Shown: in pieces, positions 15,900 through 22,622 of the stretch
How positions within the stretch are numbered: position 1 is the first letter of the stretch
Layout of the letters: the number at the start of each line of letters is the position of its first letter
Origin: JOPF136 sp963773835
GTDB lineage: Bacteria; Acidobacteriota; Terriglobia; Acidiferrales; UBA7541
Direction: 5' to 3'
DNA length: 64,000 nt
Assembly (NCBI GenBank): GCA_963773835.1
Contig: CAVZCQ010000004.1
Coordinates: 1,178,001-1,242,000 of the forward strand
Position numbers and translations under genes: made by a program
Notes under the pieces: model-generated
What the model was told of the DNA's origin: nothing
Databases searched by the model: none
What the model saw: only the letters and a program-made list of their open reading frames with translations

Positions 15900-16126
15900 T
15901 AGGCCTTAAGCACGGAATGGTCCGCCTGGTGCGCAGCGTACTCGAGGGCGGCCAGCAGGTCCTCTTTTTCCAGGTAGGGATAGTCGCGAAGGATCTCCTC
16001 AAAAGACGCGCCGGCAGCCAGAAGCTCCAGTACGTCGGAGACGCGAATACGCAGTCCGCGGATGCACGGGCGTCCGCCGCACTTGCCCTCTTCGATGGTG
16101 ATCCGCTTCAGGCGTTCGGGGTTCAT
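15899..16126 (-). CDS. DUF433 protein (putative antitoxin)
   Basis: A 75-residue winged-helix-like protein with the DUF433 pattern RITIEEGKCGGRPCIRGLRIRVSDVLELLAAG, followed by EEILRDYPYLEKEDLLAALEYAA. It is the presumed DNA-binding antitoxin of the downstream DUF5615 protein. I chose the ATG at 16126, which puts the conserved region at the N-terminus. An upstream in-frame start at 16201 adds unrelated residues. Confidence 0.85.
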   Translation of the reverse strand: MNPERLKRITIEEGKCGGRPCIRGLRIRVSDVLELLAAGASFEEILRDYPYLEKEDLLAALEYAAHQADHSVLKA

Positions 16127-16762
16127 TGAAACCAAGTCTACGCTGCGCTCTTCGAGAAGGCAACAAAGGGCATCTCGACTTTTCCCACGTTCGACGTTCA
16201 ACTTTCGACCTTCGACCGCCCTCTGCCTGTCCTCTTTTGTTATTGACTTGTATAGTTTCTTTGAGTATTCTGCCTTCGCGACATCGCCCCCTTTTCAAAG
16301 AAGGGGCATAACGGGAGTTCCGCAGGCCTGAGCCCCGATTGGATTCTTCCAATCTCGAACCTCCGACCTCGAACTTCTTCTGAGGAGCTACCCCGAAGCT
16401 GCGGGAAGTGAGCCGATATGAGTTTCCAGTCCCCAATTCGCCCGAGAATTGCCAGCGCAGGATCTTCGCTTTTGGAGCCGTATCGCTCCCCAAAACCCAA
16501 CCAACTCAATCTAAACCACTTAGAAATTGAATTTCGCACATCTCCTTTATCTCCAAGGGATTACGCACTCCAGGGGGGTGGGGTACCCCCAGTTTCTATC
16601 CCATTTCTTTTCTGTTGTTTGCGCAAGTCCCCTCCGCGCAACCCTTCCATTTTCAATCGCTTGAGCAATTTTGGTAGGGGGGGGCGATATTTGTCTTCAA
16701 AAGCTAAGGCATCGCCTTTCGACCCGGTATCGCATCTCATCATGATTAAATACAACTGACCC
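16127..16762. other. 636-bp gap, AT-richer, no convincing gene
   Basis: No open frame here looks like a protein. Visible features are runs of the type TTCGACGTTCAACTTTCGAC (16190 region), a TTGACT-17 bp-TATTCT pair on the plus strand near 16240-16270, a CCCCTT/AAGGGG hairpin near 16290-16305, and a G-rich run near 16676-16684. Base composition is clearly less GC-rich than the neighbours, as expected of old insertion debris. Confidence 0.5.
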
Positions 16763-17749
16763 ATGACCACCACTCGTCCCATCGCCATCTATCACGAGCA
16801 CCAGGAGTGGTTCCGTCCGCTGTTTGCGGCGCTCGAAGCGCGCGGCGTGCCCTACGTCCGCATTGATGCGCGCAGCCATCAATATGACCCGTCTCTGCAT
16901 GAAAGCAATTACTCCCTCGTCTTCAACCGCATGAGCCCCTCGGCCTACCGCCGCGGCAATGGCCAGGGGATTTTCTACACGCTCGGGTATCTGGCGCACC
17001 TGGAGCGCACGGGAACGCGCGTGGTGAACGGGAGCCGGGCCTTCGGATTCGAGGTGTCGAAGGCGACGCAGCTTTCGATGTGGGCATCCATGGGAATTCC
17101 CTACCCGAACACGCGCATCATCAATTCCGCTGCGGAAGCGCCCTCGGCCGCTGCGGCGCTCGGCTATCCCGTTGTCGTCAAACCCAACATCGGTGGCAGC
17201 GGAGCGGGCATCGCGCGCTACGACCGCGCGGAGGACCTGGAGGCAGCGGCCGCAGGCGGCCATCTCGACATGGGACTCGACCAGACGGCGCTGGTGCAGG
17301 AATTCGTGCCCGCGCGCGGAAATTCCATCACGCGGGTGGAAGTGCTGGGCGGAAAATTCCTGTACGCCATCGAGATTTTCATGACCGGAGAAACCTTCAA
17401 CCTGTGTCCCGGCCACATCTGCCAGACGGCGGATGGCGCGCCGCTGGCGCGCGGGATTTGTCCCGCGGATGCGCCGAAAACGGGGCTGAAAGTTGCCGCG
17501 GCGCACCCGCCCGCCGACGTGATCGCCACGGTGGAACGCATCATGGGCGCGGCGGGGATCGAAGTGGGCGGTGTCGAGTTCATTGTGGACGACCGCGACG
17601 GCCGCCGGCTCTACTACGACGTGAATGCGCTGTCGAATTACGTGGCCGACGCGCCGCGCGTGGTCGGCTTCGACGCCTACGGGCGGCTGGCGGAGTATTT
17701 GATTTCTGAGGCAAAGAACGGCACCACACAGAAAGCGACGGGTGCGTGA
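16763..17749 (+). CDS. ATP-grasp ligase, RimK/glutathione-synthetase-like
   Basis: A 328-residue cytoplasmic protein of the ATP-grasp superfamily. It has a pre-ATP-grasp N-terminal domain (FRPLFAALEARGVPYVRIDA). The ATP-binding core includes GYPVVVKPNIGGSGAGIAR (lysine and glycine-rich loop), ALVQEFVPARGNSITRVEVLG, and metal-binding residues in EFIVDDRDGRRLYYDVNALS. The substrate is unknown; relatives join a carboxylate to an amine or thiol. It has no RimK-type substrate hallmark that I recognise. Its stop overlaps the ATG of the next gene (TGATG), tying it to the flavin monooxygenase, so the pair may act on one small molecule. Confidence 0.85.
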   Translation: MTTTRPIAIYHEHQEWFRPLFAALEARGVPYVRIDARSHQYDPSLHESNYSLVFNRMSPSAYRRGNGQGIFYTLGYLAHLERTGTRVVNGSRAFGFEVSKATQLSMWASMGIPYPNTRIINSAAEAPSAAAALGYPVVVKPNIGGSGAGIARYDRAEDLEAAAAGGHLDMGLDQTALVQEFVPARGNSITRVEVLGGKFLYAIEIFMTGETFNLCPGHICQTADGAPLARGICPADAPKTGLKVAAAHPPADVIATVERIMGAAGIEVGGVEFIVDDRDGRRLYYDVNALSNYVADAPRVVGFDAYGRLAEYLISEAKNGTTQKATGA

Positions 17750-18804
17750 TGCGATTCGGCTACTGGCTTCCGGTATTCGGCGGATGGCTGCGCAACGTGG
17801 AAGACGAAGGGATGCAGCCGACGTGGGAGTACGTGAGCCGGCTGGCGCGGCGCAGCGAGGAGATCGGCTTCGACGTGACGCTGCTCGCCGAGCTGAACCT
17901 GAACGACATCAAAGGCGTGCACGCGCCCTCGCTCGACGCGTGGTCCACGGGCGCGGCACTGGCCGCGGTGACCGAGCGGCTGGAGCTGATGTTTGCCGTG
18001 CGGCCGACGTTCCACCTCCCTGCCCTGCTGGCGAAGCAGGCGGCGAACATCGACCACATCAGCGGCGGAAGGGTGACGCTTAACGTGGTGTCGTCGTGGT
18101 GGGCGGACGAAGCGAAGATGTACGGCGTGCACTTCGAGCAGCACGACGACCGCTACGCGCGCACCTCGGAATGGCTCGACGTGCTCGATGGCGTGTGGTC
18201 GCAGCCGTCGTTTTCCTTCAGCGGAAAATACTATCGCGTGGAGAACACGGTGCTGGAGCCGAAACCGCTGTCGAAGCCGCGGCCGACGCTCTACGCGGGC
18301 GGCGAGTCCGACGCAGCGAAAGAATTGATCGCGAAGAAGTGCGACGCCTACCTGATGCACGGCGACCCGCCGGCGCGTGTGGGCGAAAAAATCCGCGACA
18401 TGGCCGCGCGCCGCGAGCGGCACGGGCTCGGGCCGATGCGGTACGGCGTGGCCGGCTACGCGATCGTGCGCGAGACGGAACGCGAGGCGCAGGACGAGCT
18501 GCGGCGCATTACGGACGTGAAGCAGAGCGCCGCGGGCTACCAGAATTACCAGCAGTGGCTCGCGGGAACGCAACTGGAACAGCGCGTTTCGCTGGAGGAT
18601 TATTCCGTGTCGAACCGCGGGCTGCGCTCCGGCCTCGTGGGAACGCCGGAGCAGGTGGCGGAGCGCATCTCCGAGTTCGAGTCTGTGGGAGTGGATCTGG
18701 TGCTTCTGCAATTCAGCCCGCAATACGAGGAGATGGAGCGATTTTCAGCGGCGGTGATCCGGCGCGCGCCTCAGGCGCAGGCCGCGCGGGCCGCGGCCCT
18801 CTAG
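17749..18804 (+). CDS. LLM-class flavin-dependent monooxygenase (SsuD/SfnG-like)
   Basis: A 351-residue luciferase-like TIM-barrel protein. Motifs are FGYWLPVFGG at the start, TFHLPALLAKQAANIDHISGGRVTLNVVSSWW, HDDRYARTSEWLDVL and GTPEQVAERI. This set is characteristic of the FMNH2-dependent alkanesulfonate or dimethylsulfone monooxygenase subgroup, which releases sulfite or oxidises organosulfur compounds. The true substrate is unknown and no flavin reductase gene is adjacent. The ATG at 17749 overlaps the stop of the ATP-grasp gene. The 3' end overlaps the convergent BrnA gene by 4 bp. Confidence 0.88.
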   Translation: MRFGYWLPVFGGWLRNVEDEGMQPTWEYVSRLARRSEEIGFDVTLLAELNLNDIKGVHAPSLDAWSTGAALAAVTERLELMFAVRPTFHLPALLAKQAANIDHISGGRVTLNVVSSWWADEAKMYGVHFEQHDDRYARTSEWLDVLDGVWSQPSFSFSGKYYRVENTVLEPKPLSKPRPTLYAGGESDAAKELIAKKCDAYLMHGDPPARVGEKIRDMAARRERHGLGPMRYGVAGYAIVRETEREAQDELRRITDVKQSAAGYQNYQQWLAGTQLEQRVSLEDYSVSNRGLRSGLVGTPEQVAERISEFESVGVDLVLLQFSPQYEEMERFSAAVIRRAPQAQAARAAAL

Positions 18805-19097
18805 GCCACTCTTTTCTTCGTGGCCCGCTCCAGCAATTCGTGGATGAAGGTCTGGTATGGTTTGTCCTGTTTGGCGGCCAGCCGTCGGAGTTGGGCAAGA
18901 ACACGCGGAGCGATGCGAATGGCAATGAGCTGCTTGGCGTTTCCGGTGACTGGACGCCCAACGCGGCGAGCACGCCGCAGTTGGGCGTCTGTGGCCTCAG
19001 GGATGTCGGCGAGATCGAGCCGGCTATCCGGCATAGGCTTCGCGCTCCTTGCGAGTTGCCTGGCGCGCACTGATGATGCGGATTGTTTCTTTGCCAT
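18801..19097 (-). CDS. brnA: BrnA-type antitoxin
   Basis: A 98-residue protein. The central DSRLDLADIPEATD resembles the D-[IL]-D-x-x-DIPE segment of BrnA. The C-terminal half, IAIRIAPRVLAQLRRLAAKQDKPYQTFIHELLER, is a ribbon-helix-helix domain for DNA binding. It neutralises BrnT and should repress the operon. I favour the ATG at 19097, which gives the N-terminal extension usual for BrnA and overlaps brnT by 74 bp; an ATG at 19034 is the alternative. Confidence 0.82.
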   Translation of the reverse strand: MAKKQSASSVRARQLARSAKPMPDSRLDLADIPEATDAQLRRARRVGRPVTGNAKQLIAIRIAPRVLAQLRRLAAKQDKPYQTFIHELLERATKKRVA

Positions 19098-19305
19098 GTT
19101 CCAGCCTCCTGACCGTGTAAACGACGAAAAGAATCCGGCCCGCGATGGAGAAACCAATCCTGACGGACCGCATTTCCGGGCCCGAATGTTCCACATCGTC
19201 GAATTCGAGCGCATCGGCGTCGCTGAACACCGTGGCCGCCTCTTCGAAGGAGACGCCGTGCTTGGCCAGGTTACGGAGGGCCTTGCGGGCGTCCCAGGAG
19301 AACAC
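19024..19305 (-). CDS. brnT: BrnT ribonuclease toxin
   Basis: A 93-residue RelE-fold toxin. It has the family signature FSWDARKALRNLAKHGVSF followed by EEAATVFSDADAL, then the strand GRILFVVYTVR and the C-terminal IRIISARQATRKEREAY, where the arginine and acidic residues form the RNase site. It starts at a GTG (19305) that lies directly beside an AT-rich palindrome (19307-19324), so the operator overlaps where a ribosome site would be. Confidence 0.92.
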   Translation of the reverse strand: MFSWDARKALRNLAKHGVSFEEAATVFSDADALEFDDVEHSGPEMRSVRIGFSIAGRILFVVYTVRRLEHGKETIRIISARQATRKEREAYAG

Positions 19306-19306
19306 A

Positions 19307-19324
19307 TTAGCGTATATACATTAA
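19307..19324. promoter_or_regulatory. Imperfect palindromic operator/promoter of brnTA
   Basis: TTAGCGTATATACATTAA has a perfect central GTATATAC and TTA/TAA ends. It begins 2 nt from the brnT start codon. It is the only AT-rich stretch near the operon and contains TATAC-like -10 sequence on the minus strand. It is likely the site where BrnA or the BrnTA complex represses transcription. Confidence 0.5.
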
Positions 19325-19360
19325 TCTGCTCTGGATTGCAACCGGCAAACGGGTGCGGAT

Positions 19361-19389
19361 TTGACCGCGCGGGAGGTGATTGCTAACCT
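19361..19389 (+). promoter_or_regulatory. Sigma-70-type promoter of ssrA
   Basis: TTGACC (19361-19366), a 17-bp spacer, then TAACCT (19384-19389). The mature tmRNA 5' end follows 21 nt after the -10 box, leaving room for a short leader removed by RNase P. Confidence 0.7.
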
Positions 19390-19409
19390 TGAATCGTAGG
19401 AAGACCTCT

Positions 19410-19790
19410 GGGGGCGACACGGTTTCGACGGAAGCTGTCGCGGCCAGAAGGCATGCCGGGAGCCACCTGCCCGTAACAAGGTGGAAAATCATAGATGCCA
19501 ACAACAACTTGGCTCTTGCTGCCTAACCAAAAGTTAGCGTAGCACGTTCCGCCGCGTGAGCCTGCGAACGCGGGCCGGAGCGTAACCTAGCAGGCTGGCC
19601 TTCTCCTTTCGGCCCGTAAGGAGCAGGCGAGATTCACCGGGCTAGCCGGACGCGTTTCTTGCCCGTTCTGAGCGTGCTCCGGCGAAGGCGTTGCGGACCC
19701 GCAAGGGCGAGCGGCGACCGGAACGGGCTAAGCATGTAGTCTTCTGGTGGCAAGGCTTTTCGGACGGGGGTTCGACTCCCCCCGCCTCCA
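19410..19790 (+). ncRNA. ssrA: Transfer-messenger RNA (tmRNA)
   Basis: The one-piece tmRNA begins GGGGGCGACACGGTTTCGAC. It ends with the T arm GGGGGTTCGACTCCCCC and acceptor strand CGCCTCC-A, which pairs with the 5' GGGGGCG. CCA is not encoded. The tag reading frame is at 19497-19526, GCC resume codon through TAA, and encodes ANNNLALAA. With the alanine brought by the tmRNA itself, this tags stalled proteins for ClpXP-type proteases. The tag is one residue shorter than the E. coli encoded tag but keeps the LALAA degron. Confidence 0.97.
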
Positions 19791-19812
19791 CTGCATCCGA
19801 CCAGGATGCAGT
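19790..19812 (+). terminator. Hairpin directly after tmRNA
   Basis: ACTGCATCC and GGATGCAGT form a perfect 9-bp stem with a 5-nt loop, beginning at the last tmRNA base. No T-run follows, so termination is uncertain; it may instead aid 3' processing. A second inverted repeat, GTCCC (19813-19817) with GGGAC (19830-19834), follows. Confidence 0.45.
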
Positions 19813-19853
19813 GTCCCGAGCGAAGTCGAGGGACTCTCTCGCTTCGCACTGCG

Positions 19854-19925
19854 ATGTTCTTCTGTTACATCCTCGAGTGCGCCGACGGATCCTACTCCGT
19901 CGGCGTCAGCGACGAGGCTAATCTT
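19854..19925 (+). pseudogene. GIY-YIG endonuclease N-terminal fragment
   Basis: From the ATG at 19854 the frame reads MFFCYILECADGSYSVGVSD. This matches the N-terminus of stand-alone GIY-YIG nucleases (M-[FY]-x-Y-I-L-x-x-x-DG-x-[YF]-Y-VG-[VYS]-[TS]), with the GIY part as CYIL and the YIG part as SVG. After about 22 residues the similarity ends, and the frame runs antisense over the end of the monooxygenase gene. It is a truncated remnant next to ssrA, a common integration site. Confidence 0.65.
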
Positions 19926-21435
19926 CGCCCGAGTATGCTGCCGGTATCCCTTCCGGCATTTCCGTGCGACTGGCTGGCAGGGGCGCGCCGAACTTCAGAA
20001 TTCCATCTTCGAGCCTGCCCAGTTTCATGGTGAGCATGTCGAGAATGTAGTTCTGCCGGATGCGCCAGGGCTTTTTCGCGGCCTGTTTGGGAAGGTTTGC
20101 CGTGGCCCTCAGAACGTAGCCGGAGGTGAGATCGAGCAAAGGCCTAGCCTCGAGCGATGCAGGATCGCAAGCAGGCCTGCAGGTGCGGAAACCGTGGCGA
20201 TCCATATGATTCAGCAGGCGGCAGACGAATATCGAGGACAAATCCGCGCGCAATGTCCAGGAGGCGTTGGTGTAACCCACGCAGAAGGCGAAGTTCGGGA
20301 CGTTGCCCAACATCAGGCCTTTGTAAATGAACGTCTGGCCCGGCTCGACGGGCGCGCCATCCACGGTCAGCCGCACGCCGCCGAGTGCAAGCATCTGCAA
20401 ACCGGTTGCCGAGACGATGATGTCGGCTTCCAGTACCTCCCCGGATTCCATGTGGATTCCGTGTTCGGTGAAGGACTCGATCTGGCCGGTGACAACGGAC
20501 GCGCGTCCTGCGCTGATGGCCTTGAACAAGTCGGAGTCGGGAACCAAACACAGACGCTGATCCCAGGGCTCGTACTTTGGCTTGAAGTGCGGGTCGACCT
20601 GGTAGCCTTGCGGGAGACTCTTCGCTGCTCCCTGTTTAAGGACACGGCGGGCAAAATTGGGCGCACGCCGGCTCACTTGGTAGATTCCAAGGCTAATTAG
20701 AATGTTTTTCCAGCGCAGGATGCGGTGTGCCGCGTTTTCGGACAGCCACCGACGAAACCAATCGGCGACGTGGTCGTGCGCGGGCACGCTCAGGATGTAT
20801 GACGGCGAGCGCTGCAGCATGGTGACGTGCCCTGCCGTGCCGGACATCGCAGGCACGAGCGTGACGGCGGTGGCCCCGCTGCCGATGACCACGACTTGCT
20901 TGCCGGCGTAGTCCAAATCTTCAGGCCAATGCTGCGGATGCACGAATTGGCCGCGGAAGCTGCCGGCGCCGGGAAAACCCGGCTCGTAACCGGCATCGTA
21001 GCGGTAGTAGCCGGTGCATCCATACAAGAAGTCGCAGGTGTATCGGACTGTCTCGCCGTTCGCGCCGGTCTGAACCTCGAGCCGCCAGCGCGCGTCCTCG
21101 GATGACCAGGAGGCCGAATGCACGCGGTGCTGGAAACGGATATGACGGTCGATGCCGAATTCGTGCGCGGTCCCGCGCACATACTTGAGGATGGCGGGCC
21201 CGTCGGCGATGGCCTTGGCGTCTTTCCATGGCCGGAAAGGATATCCGAGGGTGAACATGTCGGAGTCGGAGCGAACGCCGGGGTAGCGGAACAGATCCCA
21301 GGTGCCGCCGATCTCAGGGCGAGCCTCGAAAATGGCATATCGCTTGCCGGGACACCGGGTTTGCAGGCGGTAGCCGGCTCCGATGCCGGAAAGCCCGGCG
21401 CCGATGATCACGACGTCGAAGTGCTCACTGGACAT
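19918..21435 (-). CDS. Flavin-containing / Baeyer-Villiger-type monooxygenase
   Basis: A 505-residue FAD- and NADPH-binding protein. The FAD Rossmann motif is VVIIGAGLSGIGAGYRL near the N-terminus, followed by PEIGGTWDLFRYPGVRSDSD, which is typical of BVMO/FMO enzymes. The fingerprint FRGQFVHPQHWP fits F-x-G-x-x-x-H-x-x-x-W-P. The second nucleotide site is VVVIGSGATAVTL. Type I BVMOs insert oxygen into ketones or oxidise sulfur and nitrogen compounds. I chose the ATG at 21435 (MSSEHFDVVIIGAG), which starts just before the FAD strand; the frame is open upstream to 21495. Its 3' end overlaps the GIY-YIG remnant. No partner genes. Confidence 0.88.
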   Translation of the reverse strand: MSSEHFDVVIIGAGLSGIGAGYRLQTRCPGKRYAIFEARPEIGGTWDLFRYPGVRSDSDMFTLGYPFRPWKDAKAIADGPAILKYVRGTAHEFGIDRHIRFQHRVHSASWSSEDARWRLEVQTGANGETVRYTCDFLYGCTGYYRYDAGYEPGFPGAGSFRGQFVHPQHWPEDLDYAGKQVVVIGSGATAVTLVPAMSGTAGHVTMLQRSPSYILSVPAHDHVADWFRRWLSENAAHRILRWKNILISLGIYQVSRRAPNFARRVLKQGAAKSLPQGYQVDPHFKPKYEPWDQRLCLVPDSDLFKAISAGRASVVTGQIESFTEHGIHMESGEVLEADIIVSATGLQMLALGGVRLTVDGAPVEPGQTFIYKGLMLGNVPNFAFCVGYTNASWTLRADLSSIFVCRLLNHMDRHGFRTCRPACDPASLEARPLLDLTSGYVLRATANLPKQAAKKPWRIRQNYILDMLTMKLGRLEDGILKFGAPLPASRTEMPEGIPAAYSGED

Positions 21436-21661
21436 GTTTCGCCACTGCTGATTTCCGAACGCCCGTTCTGATTGCATCCCAAACTGCCTGGGCAAGGGTG
21501 CTCCTAATTATACGCAGGAGCAGCGGTTTGCTGCCAAATTCCCCTGTGAGGCCCCGGGCGACAGATTGCCGGGGCCCGAATGCTCGAAAATCAGAAATGA
21601 GGAGGCGAGGGCGAGTGGTACACTTTTCGCCCCAATTTGAGCAGATGGAGGAGGAGCGGTG

Positions 21662-22489
21662 ATGAGACTCGAAGGACGAATTGCGTTGATTACGGGAGCT
21701 GGATCAGGCATTGGCCGGGCGACCGCGGCCCTATTCGCGAGCGAAGGCGCGCGAGTGATCGTCAACGACGTGAACCGGGAATCGGCAGAGGCCGCGGTGG
21801 AAGCCATGGGAGCCGCGCGGGAACGCGGCTTCGCAGTCCAGGCCGACGTTTCCGATAGCGCGGCAGTGCGGGCGATGTTTGCGGAAGTGACGCGGCGGTT
21901 CGGCGGCCTGGACATCCTGTTCAACAACGCGGGAGTCGGCGAGACGGGCAACCGGCGCGAGGAGGTGAATCGCAAGGGCGAGGCTCAATTGGGGGAACTC
22001 ATGGCCGGGCGCAAGATCGAGACCCATTGGGACGTGACTGTTTCGCTGAGCGACGAGGAGTGGCAGCAGATGATCGGCGTGCACTTGAGCGGGACGTTCT
22101 TCTGCACGCGCGAAGCGCTGAAGCTGATGGCGGGCAAAAACCGGGGCTCGATCATCAATATGTCGAGCGTGGCCGGACTGAACGGAATTCCCATCGCCTC
22201 GCATTACGGGGCGGCAAAGGGCGGCATACTGGGCTTCACGCGTTCGGTAGCGCTGGAAGTGGGCTCGCGCAACATTCGGGTGAACGCCATCTGCCCGGGC
22301 TGGATCGAGACGCCGATGACGGAGAATTTTTCGCCGCTGCTCAAGATGTCGCTCAGCGCACGCGTTCCCATGATGCGCTGGGGACGGCCGGAAGAGGTGG
22401 CCGCCACGGCGCTGTTCCTGGCCTCGGATGACAGCTCGTACTTTACCGGCCAATGGCTTTCGCCGAATGGGGGCCTGTTCACAGGATGA
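21662..22489 (+). CDS. Short-chain dehydrogenase/reductase
   Basis: A 275-residue classical SDR. The cofactor motif TGAGSGIG lies near residue 12. DVNRES after the second strand suggests NAD(H) preference. Structural NNAG (LFNNAGVGE), catalytic Ser (MSSVAGLNG) and YGAAKGG with the catalytic Tyr and Lys are all present. An insert of about 35 residues lies between NNAG and the helix with EEWQQMIGVHLSG, longer than in most SDRs. The C-terminal WLSPNGGLFTG matches the [VI]DGG-type end. Substrate unknown. The ATG at 21662 follows a strong GGAGGAGG ribosome site. Confidence 0.9.
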   Translation: MRLEGRIALITGAGSGIGRATAALFASEGARVIVNDVNRESAEAAVEAMGAARERGFAVQADVSDSAAVRAMFAEVTRRFGGLDILFNNAGVGETGNRREEVNRKGEAQLGELMAGRKIETHWDVTVSLSDEEWQQMIGVHLSGTFFCTREALKLMAGKNRGSIINMSSVAGLNGIPIASHYGAAKGGILGFTRSVALEVGSRNIRVNAICPGWIETPMTENFSPLLKMSLSARVPMMRWGRPEEVAATALFLASDDSSYFTGQWLSPNGGLFTG

Positions 22490-22598
22490 GCGAGGGCGGT
22501 GTGCCCAGCTCTGCGCTCCGCACGAATCCGCATTCCACATCTGCCAGCCGCGAATCTGCCGGAACCAGTTGCCGTGTCGTGCATCGAATCATTAGTTC

Positions 22599-22604
22599 TA
22601 TAAT
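22599..22604 (+). promoter_or_regulatory. Putative -10 element of the cNMP/TrxR-like gene
   Basis: A perfect TATAAT lies 19 nt upstream of the ATG at 22623, but no good -35 box stands at 16-18 bp. The transcript would start just before the GGAGG ribosome site. Confidence 0.4.
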
Positions 22605-22622
22605 TCCCTACCTGGAGGACTG

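Noticed and set aside
16561..16788. A 75-codon minus-strand frame in the AT-richer gap
   Set aside because: It is basic and low in complexity, overlaps the ATP-grasp start and lacks a ribosome site; no family resemblance.
19813..19834. Inverted repeat GTCCC...GGGAC as a terminator
   Set aside because: The stem is only five base pairs and lacks a T-run; it is better seen as part of the debris behind ssrA.
22579..22592. A CRP-like box (GTGC-ATCGAA-TCAT) upstream of the cNMP/TrxR gene
   Set aside because: Only six of eight arm bases match and there is no second box at 22 bp, so chance is sufficient.
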